DNA from: JAAOIF01 sp965217125
GTDB taxonomy: Bacteria; Pseudomonadota; Gammaproteobacteria; PS1; Pseudothioglobaceae
NCBI GenBank assembly: GCA_965217125.1
Contig: OZ244244.1
Coordinates: forward strand, 1,488,001 to 1,552,000
Length of the DNA stretch: 64,000 nt
Reading direction: 5' to 3'
Position numbers and translations under genes: made by a program
The notes under the pieces: model-generated
Seen by the model: only the letters and a program-made list of their open reading frames with translations
Database searches by the model: none
Told to the model about the DNA's origin: nothing
Shown here: positions 17,111 to 25,138 of the stretch, in pieces
Layout of the letters: every line of letters starts with the position of its first letter
Position numbering within the stretch: the first letter of the stretch is position 1

Positions 17111-17193
17111 GGGAAAGCAATAATTTTGTCTAATTCTGCTTGCTTGCCAGAAAAATTAGCTAAGATTTTATGTTTTAATTCTAAAAGTTCCAT
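17089..17193 (-). pseudogene. 5' fragment of a gene following the methyltransferase relic
   Basis: A 34-codon frame starts with an ATG that overlaps the end of the methyltransferase relic, the arrangement expected for a partner gene such as a restriction endonuclease. It encodes ELLELKHKILANFSGKQAEL and then runs into the boundary of the duplicated YwqK block, where it stops. The product is not recognised; endonuclease identity is inferred only from position. Confidence 0.4.
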
Positions 17194-17476
17194 TGTGCTT
17201 CTCTATGTTTAAATATTGGTGTAAGTCTTTTTCAGACTGGTTATAGTTATTAAAAAATTCACTAAAAATTGGTAGTTTTTCCAAATCAGACCTTAATACT
17301 TTATGGGTTCTAAACAGCTTTTTAAATAACCAATTAATAATGTCGGTATTCATTAAAAATACTAATTGTTCTGCGGTGATTGCCAATTTATCCTCAGCAA
17401 ATAAAGTATTTTTATTAACAATTAAAAAATTAGCACTATTTAAAAAATAGCGTTGTTTATTATCAAGTGCAAAAAT
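17168..17476 (-). pseudogene. 3' fragment of a type II methyltransferase/restriction gene
   Basis: About 100 codons remain, ending with a natural stop. The encoded ALDNKQRYFLNSANFLIV, QLVFLMNTDIINWLFKKL and VLRSDLEKLPIF match the C-terminal specificity region of TaqI/Eco57I-like methyltransferases and type IIG enzymes, where a ...LLNSKLINWYF...RSDLEQLPI pattern recurs. An ATG at 17386 is internal. Upstream it is cut at the edge of the YwqK repeat block (near 17476), so the catalytic domain is gone. Confidence 0.62.
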
Positions 17477-18351
17477 TAAATGTTGCCTTATAGAGACCTT
17501 TGCAAAAATACTCTAAGACTTTTAGACTATTGTTATTTGATTGATTTGCCATTTTTAAAATTTATCTCATATTCTTTCTGTCCGTTTTTATGCCAATAAG
17601 CTGATAGTCCGTCTTTTTTGTCATTTTTATAATTTACCTCAGATTTTTTTTGTCCGTTTTTATTCCAAAAAGTTCTTAGCCCGTCTTTTTTGCCATTTTT
17701 ATAATTTAGCTCAATTTTTTTCTGTCCGTTTTTATACCACGCAGTTGCCAGTCCGTCCGGTTTGCCATTTTTATAATTTCCCTCATATTTTTTCTGTCCG
17801 TTTTTATTCCAAAAAGTTCTTAGCCCGTCTTTTTTGCCATTTTTATAATTTACCTCAGCTTTTTTCTGTCCGTTTTTATACCACGCAGTTGTTAGTCCTT
17901 CCTGTGTGCCATTTTTATAATTTTCCTCAACTTTTTTCTTTCCGTTTTTATGCCACAAAGTTGTTAATCCATCCAGTTTGCCATTTTTAAAATTTCCCTC
18001 ACCTTCTTTCTGTCCGTTTTTATGCCACGAAGTTGTTAGTCCGTCCTGTGTGCCATTTTTATAATTTCTCTCAGATTTTTTCTGTCCGTTTTCATATTTT
18101 TTTAGATATTTTCCTGTAAACGGCTTTTCAGCATTAACCTCATAAAAAACACCGTTTCTGTTCTGTAAATAATCTACTACTTTGTCTTTAGAAGGCAATT
18201 CTGCATTTGCATTGAGTGTTAAAAGTAGTGTTATTGTTATTAAAAAATACTTCATAGTCTTTTCCTTTTTTATAAATTTAAAAATCGATGGTTTTTACTC
18301 TAAGCGCTTTTGACAATGCTACAAATTATATCACAGCAAAAGCAAGTCAAG
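17477..18351 (-). repeat. Duplicated YwqK block, copy B
   Basis: Second copy of the block at 15873-17110. Its upstream edge overlaps the mpl stop codon (TCTTGACTTGC is shared by both copies), so the mpl end was part of the duplicated or recombining sequence. Confidence 0.87.
17533..18255 (-). CDS. YwqK/MORN-repeat exported protein, 8 repeats
   Basis: A 240-aa paralogue of the 15930-17012 product. The signal peptide and first ~57 residues are almost identical (a handful of substitutions), followed by eight 24-residue repeats of the W--NGQKK-E-NYKNGK-DGL-T- type. Repeat number and repeat sequences differ between the paralogues while the flanks do not, which indicates repeat gain or loss after duplication. 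Likely periplasmic or surface located; function unknown. Confidence 0.84.
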   Translation of the reverse strand: MKYFLITITLLLTLNANAELPSKDKVVDYLQNRNGVFYEVNAEKPFTGKYLKKYENGQKKSERNYKNGTQDGLTTSWHKNGQKEGEGNFKNGKLDGLTTLWHKNGKKKVEENYKNGTQEGLTTAWYKNGQKKAEVNYKNGKKDGLRTFWNKNGQKKYEGNYKNGKPDGLATAWYKNGQKKIELNYKNGKKDGLRTFWNKNGQKKSEVNYKNDKKDGLSAYWHKNGQKEYEINFKNGKSIK

Positions 18352-19675
18352 ATTGCTGCCATTGAGATTTGTTATGGATTATTTTGTTGAAAATATCATC
18401 AAAACTGCCGTTTGACATTACCACAAAATGGCCTTGTTTGATTTGTGCAAGGTGGTGAGCGATTGCATCTACTGAGTCAAATAATAGGGCTGATTTTGTG
18501 TGGGCAAATACAGCGTCAATATCCCAGTTGATATTGTTTGGTCGTAGAATTAGGGTTTGGTTGGCGGCGGATATGGCGGCGGCTAAGGTTTGTTGGTGAA
18601 TGCCTGATTTCATGGTGTTAGAGCGCAGCTCAACAATGGCGATAATGTTGTCTTTGCCGACTTTAGCGCGCAGGCCTAAAAGCGTGGTTTTGATGGCGCT
18701 TGGATGGTGGGCAAAGTCATCATATAGGGTGATATTATCGGTTTGGTGTTTGATTTCTAAGCGGCGTTTTACCCCCCTAAATTTCTCTAATGCTGCCGCT
18801 GACACAGCAAATTCTACCCCGATATGTTGTGCTGCATAAATCGCGCTGAGTGCATTTGCCATATTATGCTCGCCGAGTAAATGCCAATTAACGCTATTGT
18901 TTGCATCAATCGCAAAACTGCTGCCTAATGCTGTTGTTGATAGCGTGGCTGTTGGTAAGGAGCGGGTGGCTGACCATAAACCTTGTTTGAAAACTGCTTC
19001 AATATTTTGCTTATTGTGCGGATGGATAATCAGCCCGTCATCAGGCACAGTGCGGACAAGATGGTGGAATTGTTTTTGAATATCTTTGAGTGAATCAAAA
19101 ATGTCGCCATGCTCAAATTCGAGATTGTTAATTACTAATGTTTTGGGGTGATAATGCACAAACTTTGAGCGTTTGTCAAAAAAAGCAGTGTCGTATTCGT
19201 CTGCTTCAATCACAAAAAAATTGGAGTCGCTAAGGCGTGAAGAAATGCCAAAATTGCCAGCTACACCACCAATTAAAAAGCCAGGGTTGTAACCAGCATA
19301 TTCTAATATCCACGCTAACATACTAGCAGTTGTGGTTTTGCCGTGAGTGCCAGAGATTGCCAACACCCATTTGTTGTTTAGCACCTGCTCGCTTAGCCAT
19401 TGTGCGCCTGATGTATAAGGATATTGCTGACGCAGAATTTGCTCAACACAGGCATTGCCGCGAGACAGCGCATTACCAATAATAAAAACATCCGCTACTG
19501 GCAATTTCTCAACCTCATAGCCTATGGTGTAGCTGATATTTTGTTCATCAAGTTGGGCACTCATTGGCGGATATACGCCTTGGTCCATACCGCTAACCGT
19601 ATGCCCTAATTGCTTGGCAATCAGTGCAAGCGAGCCCATAAAAGCACCGGCAATGCCGAGAATATGAATGTGCAT
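18347..19675 (-). CDS. mpl: UDP-MurNAc:L-Ala-gamma-D-Glu-meso-DAP ligase
   Basis: Murein recycling ligase that joins the recovered tripeptide L-Ala-gamma-D-Glu-mDAP to UDP-MurNAc in the cytoplasm. 442 aa, typical length about 450. The N terminus MHIHILGIAGAFMGSLA is the Mpl-type Rossmann start, and the Mur ligase P-loop is AISGTHGKTTTASMLAW near residue 110. Its ATG overlaps the msrB stop by one base, so the two are probably one transcription unit. Confidence 0.95.
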   Translation of the reverse strand: MHIHILGIAGAFMGSLALIAKQLGHTVSGMDQGVYPPMSAQLDEQNISYTIGYEVEKLPVADVFIIGNALSRGNACVEQILRQQYPYTSGAQWLSEQVLNNKWVLAISGTHGKTTTASMLAWILEYAGYNPGFLIGGVAGNFGISSRLSDSNFFVIEADEYDTAFFDKRSKFVHYHPKTLVINNLEFEHGDIFDSLKDIQKQFHHLVRTVPDDGLIIHPHNKQNIEAVFKQGLWSATRSLPTATLSTTALGSSFAIDANNSVNWHLLGEHNMANALSAIYAAQHIGVEFAVSAAALEKFRGVKRRLEIKHQTDNITLYDDFAHHPSAIKTTLLGLRAKVGKDNIIAIVELRSNTMKSGIHQQTLAAAISAANQTLILRPNNINWDIDAVFAHTKSALLFDSVDAIAHHLAQIKQGHFVVMSNGSFDDIFNKIIHNKSQWQQS

Positions 19676-20040
19676 TATGTTTTTTTGAAATCCAAAGAGG
19701 CAGAGTTAATGCAATAACGCTGTTTGCTGGGCGCCGGGCCGTCAGGAAACACATGCCCCAGATGCGCATCACAATGGCTACACCTGACTTCCACGCGCGC
19801 CATACCATGTGTATTATCTTTGATTAAGCTAACGCTATCGGCTTGTGCAATGTCATAAAAGCTTGGCCAGCCGGTGCCTGAGTCAAATTTGGTTTTTGAG
19901 GAAAACAATAGCTGATTACAACAAACACAAACATAATTGCCATTTTCGTGGTGATTGCAATACTTGCCAGTAAATGCAGCCTCAGTGCCAGATTGTTGGG
20001 TAACTCTAAACTGTTCTGCTGTTAATTTATCTAAGTCCAT
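19675..20040 (-). CDS. msrB: Peptide-methionine (R)-S-oxide reductase
   Basis: Repairs methionine R-sulfoxide in proteins. 121 aa: zinc Cys pairs C38/C41 and C87/C90 (CVCC, CSHC), substrate motif FDSGTGWPSF, and catalytic Cys110 in RYCINS. It has no signal peptide, so it is cytoplasmic. It is divergent from cca across only ~39 bp. A TATAAT on the minus strand at 20047-20052 is so close to the ATG that the mRNA could be nearly leaderless, though no -35 match is seen. Confidence 0.96.
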   Translation of the reverse strand: MDLDKLTAEQFRVTQQSGTEAAFTGKYCNHHENGNYVCVCCNQLLFSSKTKFDSGTGWPSFYDIAQADSVSLIKDNTHGMARVEVRCSHCDAHLGHVFPDGPAPSKQRYCINSASLDFKKT

Positions 20041-20079
20041 TAGGGTATTATAGGGGAATTTGATTAATAATTTTAGGTG

Positions 20080-21147
20080 ATGGAAATTTATTTAGTTGGC
20101 GGGGCGGTGCGTGACCATCTGTTGGGTATTGCTGATGACAATACTGAGCAAGATTGGGTGGTGGTTGGCTCATCGCCTCAGGAGCTGCTTTATTTAGGTT
20201 ATCGTCAAGTGGGCAAACAATTTCCAGTGTTTTTGCATCCGCATACACAACAAGAATACGCACTTGCCAGATTAGAGCGTAAAGTTGGCGCTGGTTATAA
20301 AGGCTTTGAGTTTGACACTTCTGCTAAAGTTAGTTTGCTGCAAGATTTATCCCGCCGTGATTTGACAATCAATGCAATTGCTGAGAAAGATGGGGAATTA
20401 ATTGACCCGTTTAATGGTCAAGCAGATTTGCATAATGGGCTACTCAAACATATATCCACAGCCTTTGCCGAAGACCCGGTGCGGGTGCTACGAACGGCAA
20501 GATTTGCAGCGCGTTTTAAGGCATTTGGTTTTAAGGTAGCGCCTACTACAGAGCAATTAATGCAGCAGATGGTAGCCTCAGGTGAGGTCGACGCACTTAC
20601 TCCTGAGCGCGTGTTTAAAGAGTTGGACCAGGCGCTGTCTTATGCAACGCCAGCGGCATTTTTTCAGGTATTGTCCGCCTGTGGTGCGGACAAAAAAATC
20701 TTTCCAATGCTTAATAACCACAATACATTTGCACATTTTGACCAACTTGCTACCGAGCAGCCGCTGACTAAATTTGCCATTTGGTTGCACGGCGAAAATT
20801 CATCTGTTGTTGAGGCATTGTGCCAGCACATTAAATGCCCTAAAAATTATCAGCAGTTGGCAGTATTGGCGAGTAAGTGGCATAAATTTGTGCATAATTT
20901 TAGACAACATAGCGCAGCGGCAATATTAGAATTTTTCAGTAAAACTGATGCACTCAGGCGCGGCCAACGCTTTCAACAATTGCTTAAAGTATTTGCTTTA
21001 TTAGGTAGCGATATTAAACCCATTAAAACCCTATTGGTGGCATTAAATAACATTGATACCACAAGCTTAGATAAGCACAATATTGCGGCGGAAATTCGCC
21101 AACGCAAGTTATCGATTATTGGGTTATTTTTGCAGCCGACAAAGTGA
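20080..21147 (+). CDS. cca: CCA-adding tRNA nucleotidyltransferase
   Basis: Adds or repairs the 3' CCA of tRNAs. ATG 20080 is chosen over GTG 20077 because MEIYLVGGAVRDHLLG aligns with the family start. 355 aa, shorter than the 412 aa of E. coli Cca: the C-terminal HD domain is absent. Motifs include GGAVRD (7-12), RRDLTINA, and EDPVRVLRTARFAAR. The metal-binding DxD position reads Glu23-Gln24-Asp25 (EQDWVVVG), a conservative but notable change. The 3' end overlaps the convergent nuclease gene by 24 bp. Confidence 0.94.
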   Translation: MEIYLVGGAVRDHLLGIADDNTEQDWVVVGSSPQELLYLGYRQVGKQFPVFLHPHTQQEYALARLERKVGAGYKGFEFDTSAKVSLLQDLSRRDLTINAIAEKDGELIDPFNGQADLHNGLLKHISTAFAEDPVRVLRTARFAARFKAFGFKVAPTTEQLMQQMVASGEVDALTPERVFKELDQALSYATPAAFFQVLSACGADKKIFPMLNNHNTFAHFDQLATEQPLTKFAIWLHGENSSVVEALCQHIKCPKNYQQLAVLASKWHKFVHNFRQHSAAAILEFFSKTDALRRGQRFQQLLKVFALLGSDIKPIKTLLVALNNIDTTSLDKHNIAAEIRQRKLSIIGLFLQPTK

Positions 21148-23607
21148 ATCATATTGGCAATATTGACAAGCGCCTTTAGTTGGTAGCACTGCTGCTTGCC
21201 CTTGCTGGTAGTCGATGCTGGCTTGCTCAAGTTGTTGCTGCCAAAGTTTAACTTGGTGATTCCATTCGCCACAAGATTTTTGTTGCGCTGTTTTATTAGG
21301 CAATGATTGTTCATCTTTTGCTAAGCCGGTATAACTCACCTTGTCAGCTGTAATACTAATAAAAGCAACGCCATCTACCTGATTGCTGATGGCATAAATC
21401 GGCAGTTGCGGCTCTTTGATTGGAGTTCCACACCAAGGGTTGCTCGGCGTGTTGCCAGTTTTGTAATCGAAGATAATACACTCAGAATTTTCCAATTCAT
21501 CAACCCGATCAAGGCGGATATTAAAACTCAAACCAGCTATATTCGCCTCAATAATTTGCTCTGTGGCAACCACCTTAAAGCGCTCGCGTTGTTTTTCTAT
21601 GGCAATAAACTGATGAATCAATCGCCACAATCGCTGGTATTCCACTTGGGTAAATCCAGATTGCACATAGTTTTGTAATGTTTGCTTGATATTAGTGTCA
21701 ATCAATTTATCTAATTGCTCTGGCTGATAAGCAATTAAGTGGGCATGCGATGGCGTTTGTTGATAAATTTTTTGCAAAATTTTATGAATGATAATGCCTT
21801 GTTCAGCACGATTTAGCCCGAGGTGCGGAGTCTCAAAACTTTGAATATTAAGCCGATGTGTAAAGCCTTTAAAGGCACAAGCCATTTGCTCTTTTAAAAC
21901 ACTAACACCACCGCTTATTTGTTTATTTAACAACTTACTTGCTTGGGTGTCAGTCAAGCTTTCCAGCAAAGTTTTGCTAGATTTATGTTGGAGTTTAGGG
22001 GTTTTAACTTGATTCTCAAACACTAACATTGGTGAGGGTCGTTGTTCGCCCTCAAAGTGAGTTTTGGCATAACTACAAATCACCTCAGCAGATAGATTGA
22101 TTAAATTATTCAGCGTGTGTTTGCAATCTTTAGCAATCAGTGCAAAATTACTATGTGGAATTTGATGTTTTGTGGCAATATTAGCAGGAATAAAACGCGG
22201 TGAATTTAACCCTGCTGGCAAGAAATTATCGCTCATCCCCAGCACCCAGGCGGCATCAAAATATAAACCTTCAGCCTCTAAGCTGCCGAGTATTTGAATA
22301 GTCGTTGTGCTAGATTGTGCTTGGAATATAACTTGTGAGAGCCAATTTTTTAAATCATTGATGGCAGTTGTGCCGCTAACTTTATTATGTATGCCCGCCA
22401 GTTGATTGAGTCCTAAACTGCTTTGCTGATACTTATTAAATAGTTGATATTCAGCACTTGAGAGCGTTCGCTCAGTTGCAAACCCCCATATCTGTAGGTA
22501 GTTATTAAAATTAAATAACCAATTTTTATGGCTTTGTTGGGTGGCAACAGCTTTAACAATAAGCGCATCAAGCATAGTTTTTAAATGTGGCGTGGTCGAT
22601 AAATACTGCTTGATATGCGCTAATTTAAAATGCGTTTTTGCTAATGATAACACTTGATTTACTAATAGCGCCCGCTCGCATTGCTCACTCCGGGCATGGG
22701 CAATATAAGGCGATACAATAGTTGTATTAAAAGTCTCAGTGCTAATATAGTCGCGCGCTAATTGTTGGGAAAGTTGCAGAATTAACAATATATGCCGAAT
22801 CAGTGGATATTGTGTTAGTGGCAAACCCAAAGAAATATTGTAGGCTTTTTGCCCAGTTTCGCACAGCACATCGTCAAACACTTGGTCAAAAATAGATTTA
22901 ATTTGATAGTAATCATTAACAAGCGTAGGGCTAACAATAGCAATATGTTTTTTAGGCTGTGCTTGCTGTAAATCCTTAGCCCAGCGAGCAGCACTTAGAA
23001 TTTCATCATGCGTTGTGTTAAAGCTTAAATTGCTACTTTGCGTGTTTGTTTGTTTGGCGCATAGTGTTTGATAGCCGATATGCTGGAATAACAGCAACTG
23101 CTCTGGGGTGAGGGTTTTAAAGCCATAAATATAGGGTTTAGTTATATCAGCTGTATGATTTATAATCAATGTTGATAAATCGCCAATATCCACCAAACCA
23201 CGCTCAAGTTTATACTGCTGATAGCGTTGCATCCACGCGGCAAAAGCTGTGCAGTGTTGAATATGTGATGTTGATAATTGCTCAGGATTGATTAAATGCG
23301 CATAACAATAATTAATATTTTTAACCACTTCATCCAATAGCTGTTTATCGACAATTTGCCCTAATTCAGTGATGCACCAATTGATGCACGCCTTAGATTC
23401 AATTGATGAGATAAATCTGTGCTGGCTATTAGGATAAATATTACGCCAAGTGTTTTGTAGATATTGTTGCCATGAAAAAACGCTAGGCAAGGCACAGATG
23501 CCTTTTTGCAAACCCCAAGTTTTTTTAAAAGCCAATACTTGGCGATTATTGGCTAGAACAATACTGTCCTGAGCGGTGATGGCGCTTAAATCGGCGTTAA
23601 TCCACAT
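21124..23607 (-). CDS. PD-(D/E)XK nuclease family DNA repair protein
   Basis: An 827-aa protein resembling the AddB-like 'probable DNA repair protein' family of proteobacteria. The C-terminal nuclease has LDRVDELE, then IFDYKTG (the D...xYK core) and QLPIYAI, followed by iron-sulfur-type cysteines in CQYCQYDSLC. The N-terminal part resembles an inactivated helicase domain (VLANNRQVLAF). ATG 23607 overlaps the engB stop by 11 nt; a TTG at 23625 is an alternative start. It probably works in end processing or recombination. Confidence 0.82.
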   Translation of the reverse strand: MWINADLSAITAQDSIVLANNRQVLAFKKTWGLQKGICALPSVFSWQQYLQNTWRNIYPNSQHRFISSIESKACINWCITELGQIVDKQLLDEVVKNINYCYAHLINPEQLSTSHIQHCTAFAAWMQRYQQYKLERGLVDIGDLSTLIINHTADITKPYIYGFKTLTPEQLLLFQHIGYQTLCAKQTNTQSSNLSFNTTHDEILSAARWAKDLQQAQPKKHIAIVSPTLVNDYYQIKSIFDQVFDDVLCETGQKAYNISLGLPLTQYPLIRHILLILQLSQQLARDYISTETFNTTIVSPYIAHARSEQCERALLVNQVLSLAKTHFKLAHIKQYLSTTPHLKTMLDALIVKAVATQQSHKNWLFNFNNYLQIWGFATERTLSSAEYQLFNKYQQSSLGLNQLAGIHNKVSGTTAINDLKNWLSQVIFQAQSSTTTIQILGSLEAEGLYFDAAWVLGMSDNFLPAGLNSPRFIPANIATKHQIPHSNFALIAKDCKHTLNNLINLSAEVICSYAKTHFEGEQRPSPMLVFENQVKTPKLQHKSSKTLLESLTDTQASKLLNKQISGGVSVLKEQMACAFKGFTHRLNIQSFETPHLGLNRAEQGIIIHKILQKIYQQTPSHAHLIAYQPEQLDKLIDTNIKQTLQNYVQSGFTQVEYQRLWRLIHQFIAIEKQRERFKVVATEQIIEANIAGLSFNIRLDRVDELENSECIIFDYKTGNTPSNPWCGTPIKEPQLPIYAISNQVDGVAFISITADKVSYTGLAKDEQSLPNKTAQQKSCGEWNHQVKLWQQQLEQASIDYQQGQAAVLPTKGACQYCQYDSLCRLQK

Positions 23608-24196
23608 AGCCAAAAAAAGTGTCAAGCCTGTTTGATAAGACTTCCACGCCTTGTTTTTTCAAATTAGAAAATAATTGCACCTCAACAAAAGGATGTTGTT
23701 TGGTTTTGCCTAATACTTTAAGCAGTGCATTGCTAACAGCGCCTTTTTTCAGTTTGTCGGACTTGCTAAGCAATATTTGTGTAGGTAGATTAATGCCCAC
23801 ACACCAATCCAACATCATCTGGTCAAACGCCAGCAGCGGACGGCGCACATCCATAACTAATACAGCTCCACGAAGGCATTGACGCTGTTCAAAATACGCA
23901 AACATATCAATCTGCCATTGTTTTTTAATATGCACTGGAACTTTGGCATAACCATAACCGGGCAAATCAACTAAACGGCGGCTTTTATCTAATTCAAAAA
24001 ATACCAAATGTTGGGTTCGCCCAGGTGTGCGTGACACTTTGGCAAGTTTTTTTTGTTGAGTTAGAGTATTGATAACACTGGATTTCCCCGCATTTGAGCG
24101 CCCAGCAAAAATCACCTCATAGCCCTCATCTGTTGGAGCGCCTTTGAGAGAGGGGCAGGAAAGTAAAAACTTAGACTGATGATAAAGTTTGTTCAA
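23597..24196 (-). CDS. engB: Ribosome biogenesis GTPase EngB (YsxC/YihA)
   Basis: GTPase for 50S assembly, 199 aa. G1 is GRSNAGKS (32-39), the G2 Thr lies in SRTPGRTQ, G3 is DLPGYGYAKVP (77 on), and G4 reads SKSD in place of the usual TKxD. The start is TTG 24196: no ATG occurs in frame before an upstream stop, and NKLYHQSKFLLS matches the family N terminus. It is followed by the nuclease gene with overlap, and divergent from the cytochrome gene. Confidence 0.95.
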   Translation of the reverse strand: MNKLYHQSKFLLSCPSLKGAPTDEGYEVIFAGRSNAGKSSVINTLTQQKKLAKVSRTPGRTQHLVFFELDKSRRLVDLPGYGYAKVPVHIKKQWQIDMFAYFEQRQCLRGAVLVMDVRRPLLAFDQMMLDWCVGINLPTQILLSKSDKLKKGAVSNALLKVLGKTKQHPFVEVQLFSNLKKQGVEVLSNRLDTFFGYVD

Positions 24197-24252
24197 TTGA
24201 CAATTTATAAGTATAATAATCCGACATTATAATTTTAAAAACGGAGACAAGT

Positions 24253-24546
24253 ATGAAAAAATTAGTATTATTAACAGCGGTTGGATTATTAACAGTTGGC
24301 TCATTTTCAGCACAAGCAGATGGCAAAGCAGATTACGCGGCATTAGGTTGTGCTGGTTGTCATGGCGCTGCTGGTATTTCAGCATCGCCAATTTGGCCAA
24401 ACCTTGCTGGACAAAAGGCAGCTTACACGGTCAAACAACTCAAAGATTTCCAGTCTGGTGCGCGTAAAGATGCCTCTATGGCTGCAATGGCGGCGTTGGC
24501 GGCTGGTAAAGAACAGGCTATTGCGGATTATTTGGCTGGGTTGTAA
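24253..24546 (+). CDS. Small periplasmic cytochrome c (c553/c5-like)
   Basis: A 97-aa precursor with a signal peptide (cut near AQA, residue 22), leaving a ~75-residue class I cytochrome. Haem binding is CAGCH (Cys33, Cys36, His37); Met76 or Met79 is the likely axial ligand. It is an electron shuttle between periplasmic or membrane redox enzymes; the partner is not identifiable here. GGAG at about 24242 is the ribosome binding site. TATAAT-like boxes occur at 24212 and 24228 but lack a well-spaced -35. Confidence 0.9.
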   Translation: MKKLVLLTAVGLLTVGSFSAQADGKADYAALGCAGCHGAAGISASPIWPNLAGQKAAYTVKQLKDFQSGARKDASMAAMAALAAGKEQAIADYLAGL

Positions 24547-24772
24547 AAAGCAGAGGGCAGAAAACAGAAGGCAGAGAGGCAGAAAACAGAAGGCAGAAGG
24601 CGGAAAACAGAACAGAGCAAGAGCGGCGTTGAACAGAGGGCAGAAGGCGGAAAACAGAACAGAGCAAGAGCGGCGTTGAACAGAGGGCAGAGAGGCAGAA
24701 GGCGGAAAACAGAACAGAGCAAGAGCGGTGCCATTAGATTTGCTGGTGTGAATTTTACATCATATCGTTTGT

Positions 24773-24830
24773 TTAGGGGAGGGCTGGGTAGAGTGTGCCT
24801 CAACTCGAGAACTCGGAGGCCCTCCCCTAA
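24773..24830. repeat. GC-rich inverted repeat
   Basis: TTAGGGGAGGGC (24773-24784) pairs perfectly with GCCCTCCCCTAA (24819-24830) around a 34-nt loop. It is far more GC-rich than its surroundings. There is no T-run after it on either strand, so it is not a standard terminator; it may be a small repeat element or imported sequence. Confidence 0.75.
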
Positions 24831-24872
24831 GACCCCACCCTATATAGTTTATCAAAATCGGGCTTTCGCCCT

Positions 24873-24893
24873 ATCGCCTGGACGGCGATTTTT
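24873..24893 (+). terminator. Candidate intrinsic terminator
   Basis: ATCGCC-TGGAC-GGCGAT forms a 6-bp stem with a 5-nt loop followed by TTTTT. A second small hairpin GGGC-TTTC-GCCC lies just upstream and could work on the opposite strand. It could end the cytochrome c transcript. A similar motif recurs at 46377-46397 and 28590-28608. Confidence 0.55.
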
Positions 24894-25138
24894 GCCACTG
24901 TCGCATTGAGGATTAGAGTGATATTAGATTTGTTTGTATTGGTAGAAAAAGCAGAGCAAGAACGGTGCTATTAGGTTTGCTATTGCTCTGTTCTGCCCTC
25001 TGTTTTCTGTTTTCTGTCCTCTGCCCCTCTGCCCTCTGTTTATCATAACAATCGTGCAATTAAAAAATTAATAATTAGGAATAATTACACTTTGACCTGT
25101 AATTATTCGCAAACTTTTAATTTTCAGTTGTTTTGCTA

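Larger units (their letters stand above)
24547..25138. repeat. Intergenic repeat region after the cytochrome gene
   Basis: No gene is supported in these 592 bp. 24550-24730 is a purine-rich direct-repeat tract with a GGCAGAAGGCGGAAAACAG element recurring every 47-55 bp (24592, 24639, 24694). 24985-25040 holds the inverted version (CTGCCCTCTGTTTTCTG type). Between them are a 12-bp GC-rich stem-loop (24773-24830) and a terminator-like hairpin (24873-24893). Parts recur in inverted or direct form at 46377-46850. Confidence 0.85.

Noticed and set aside
15930..18255. Regular 72-bp repeats considered as a CRISPR array
   Set aside because: The repeats are contiguous, translated, and have no unique spacers; they encode MORN-like modules.
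24197..24233. TTGACA upstream of the cytochrome c gene as -35 box
   Set aside because: Distances to the two TATAAT boxes are 9 and 25 bp, outside the workable range.
24550..24730. 47-55 bp spaced repeats considered as CRISPR
   Set aside because: Repeat and spacer are both related to each other, irregular in length, and no cas gene is present.
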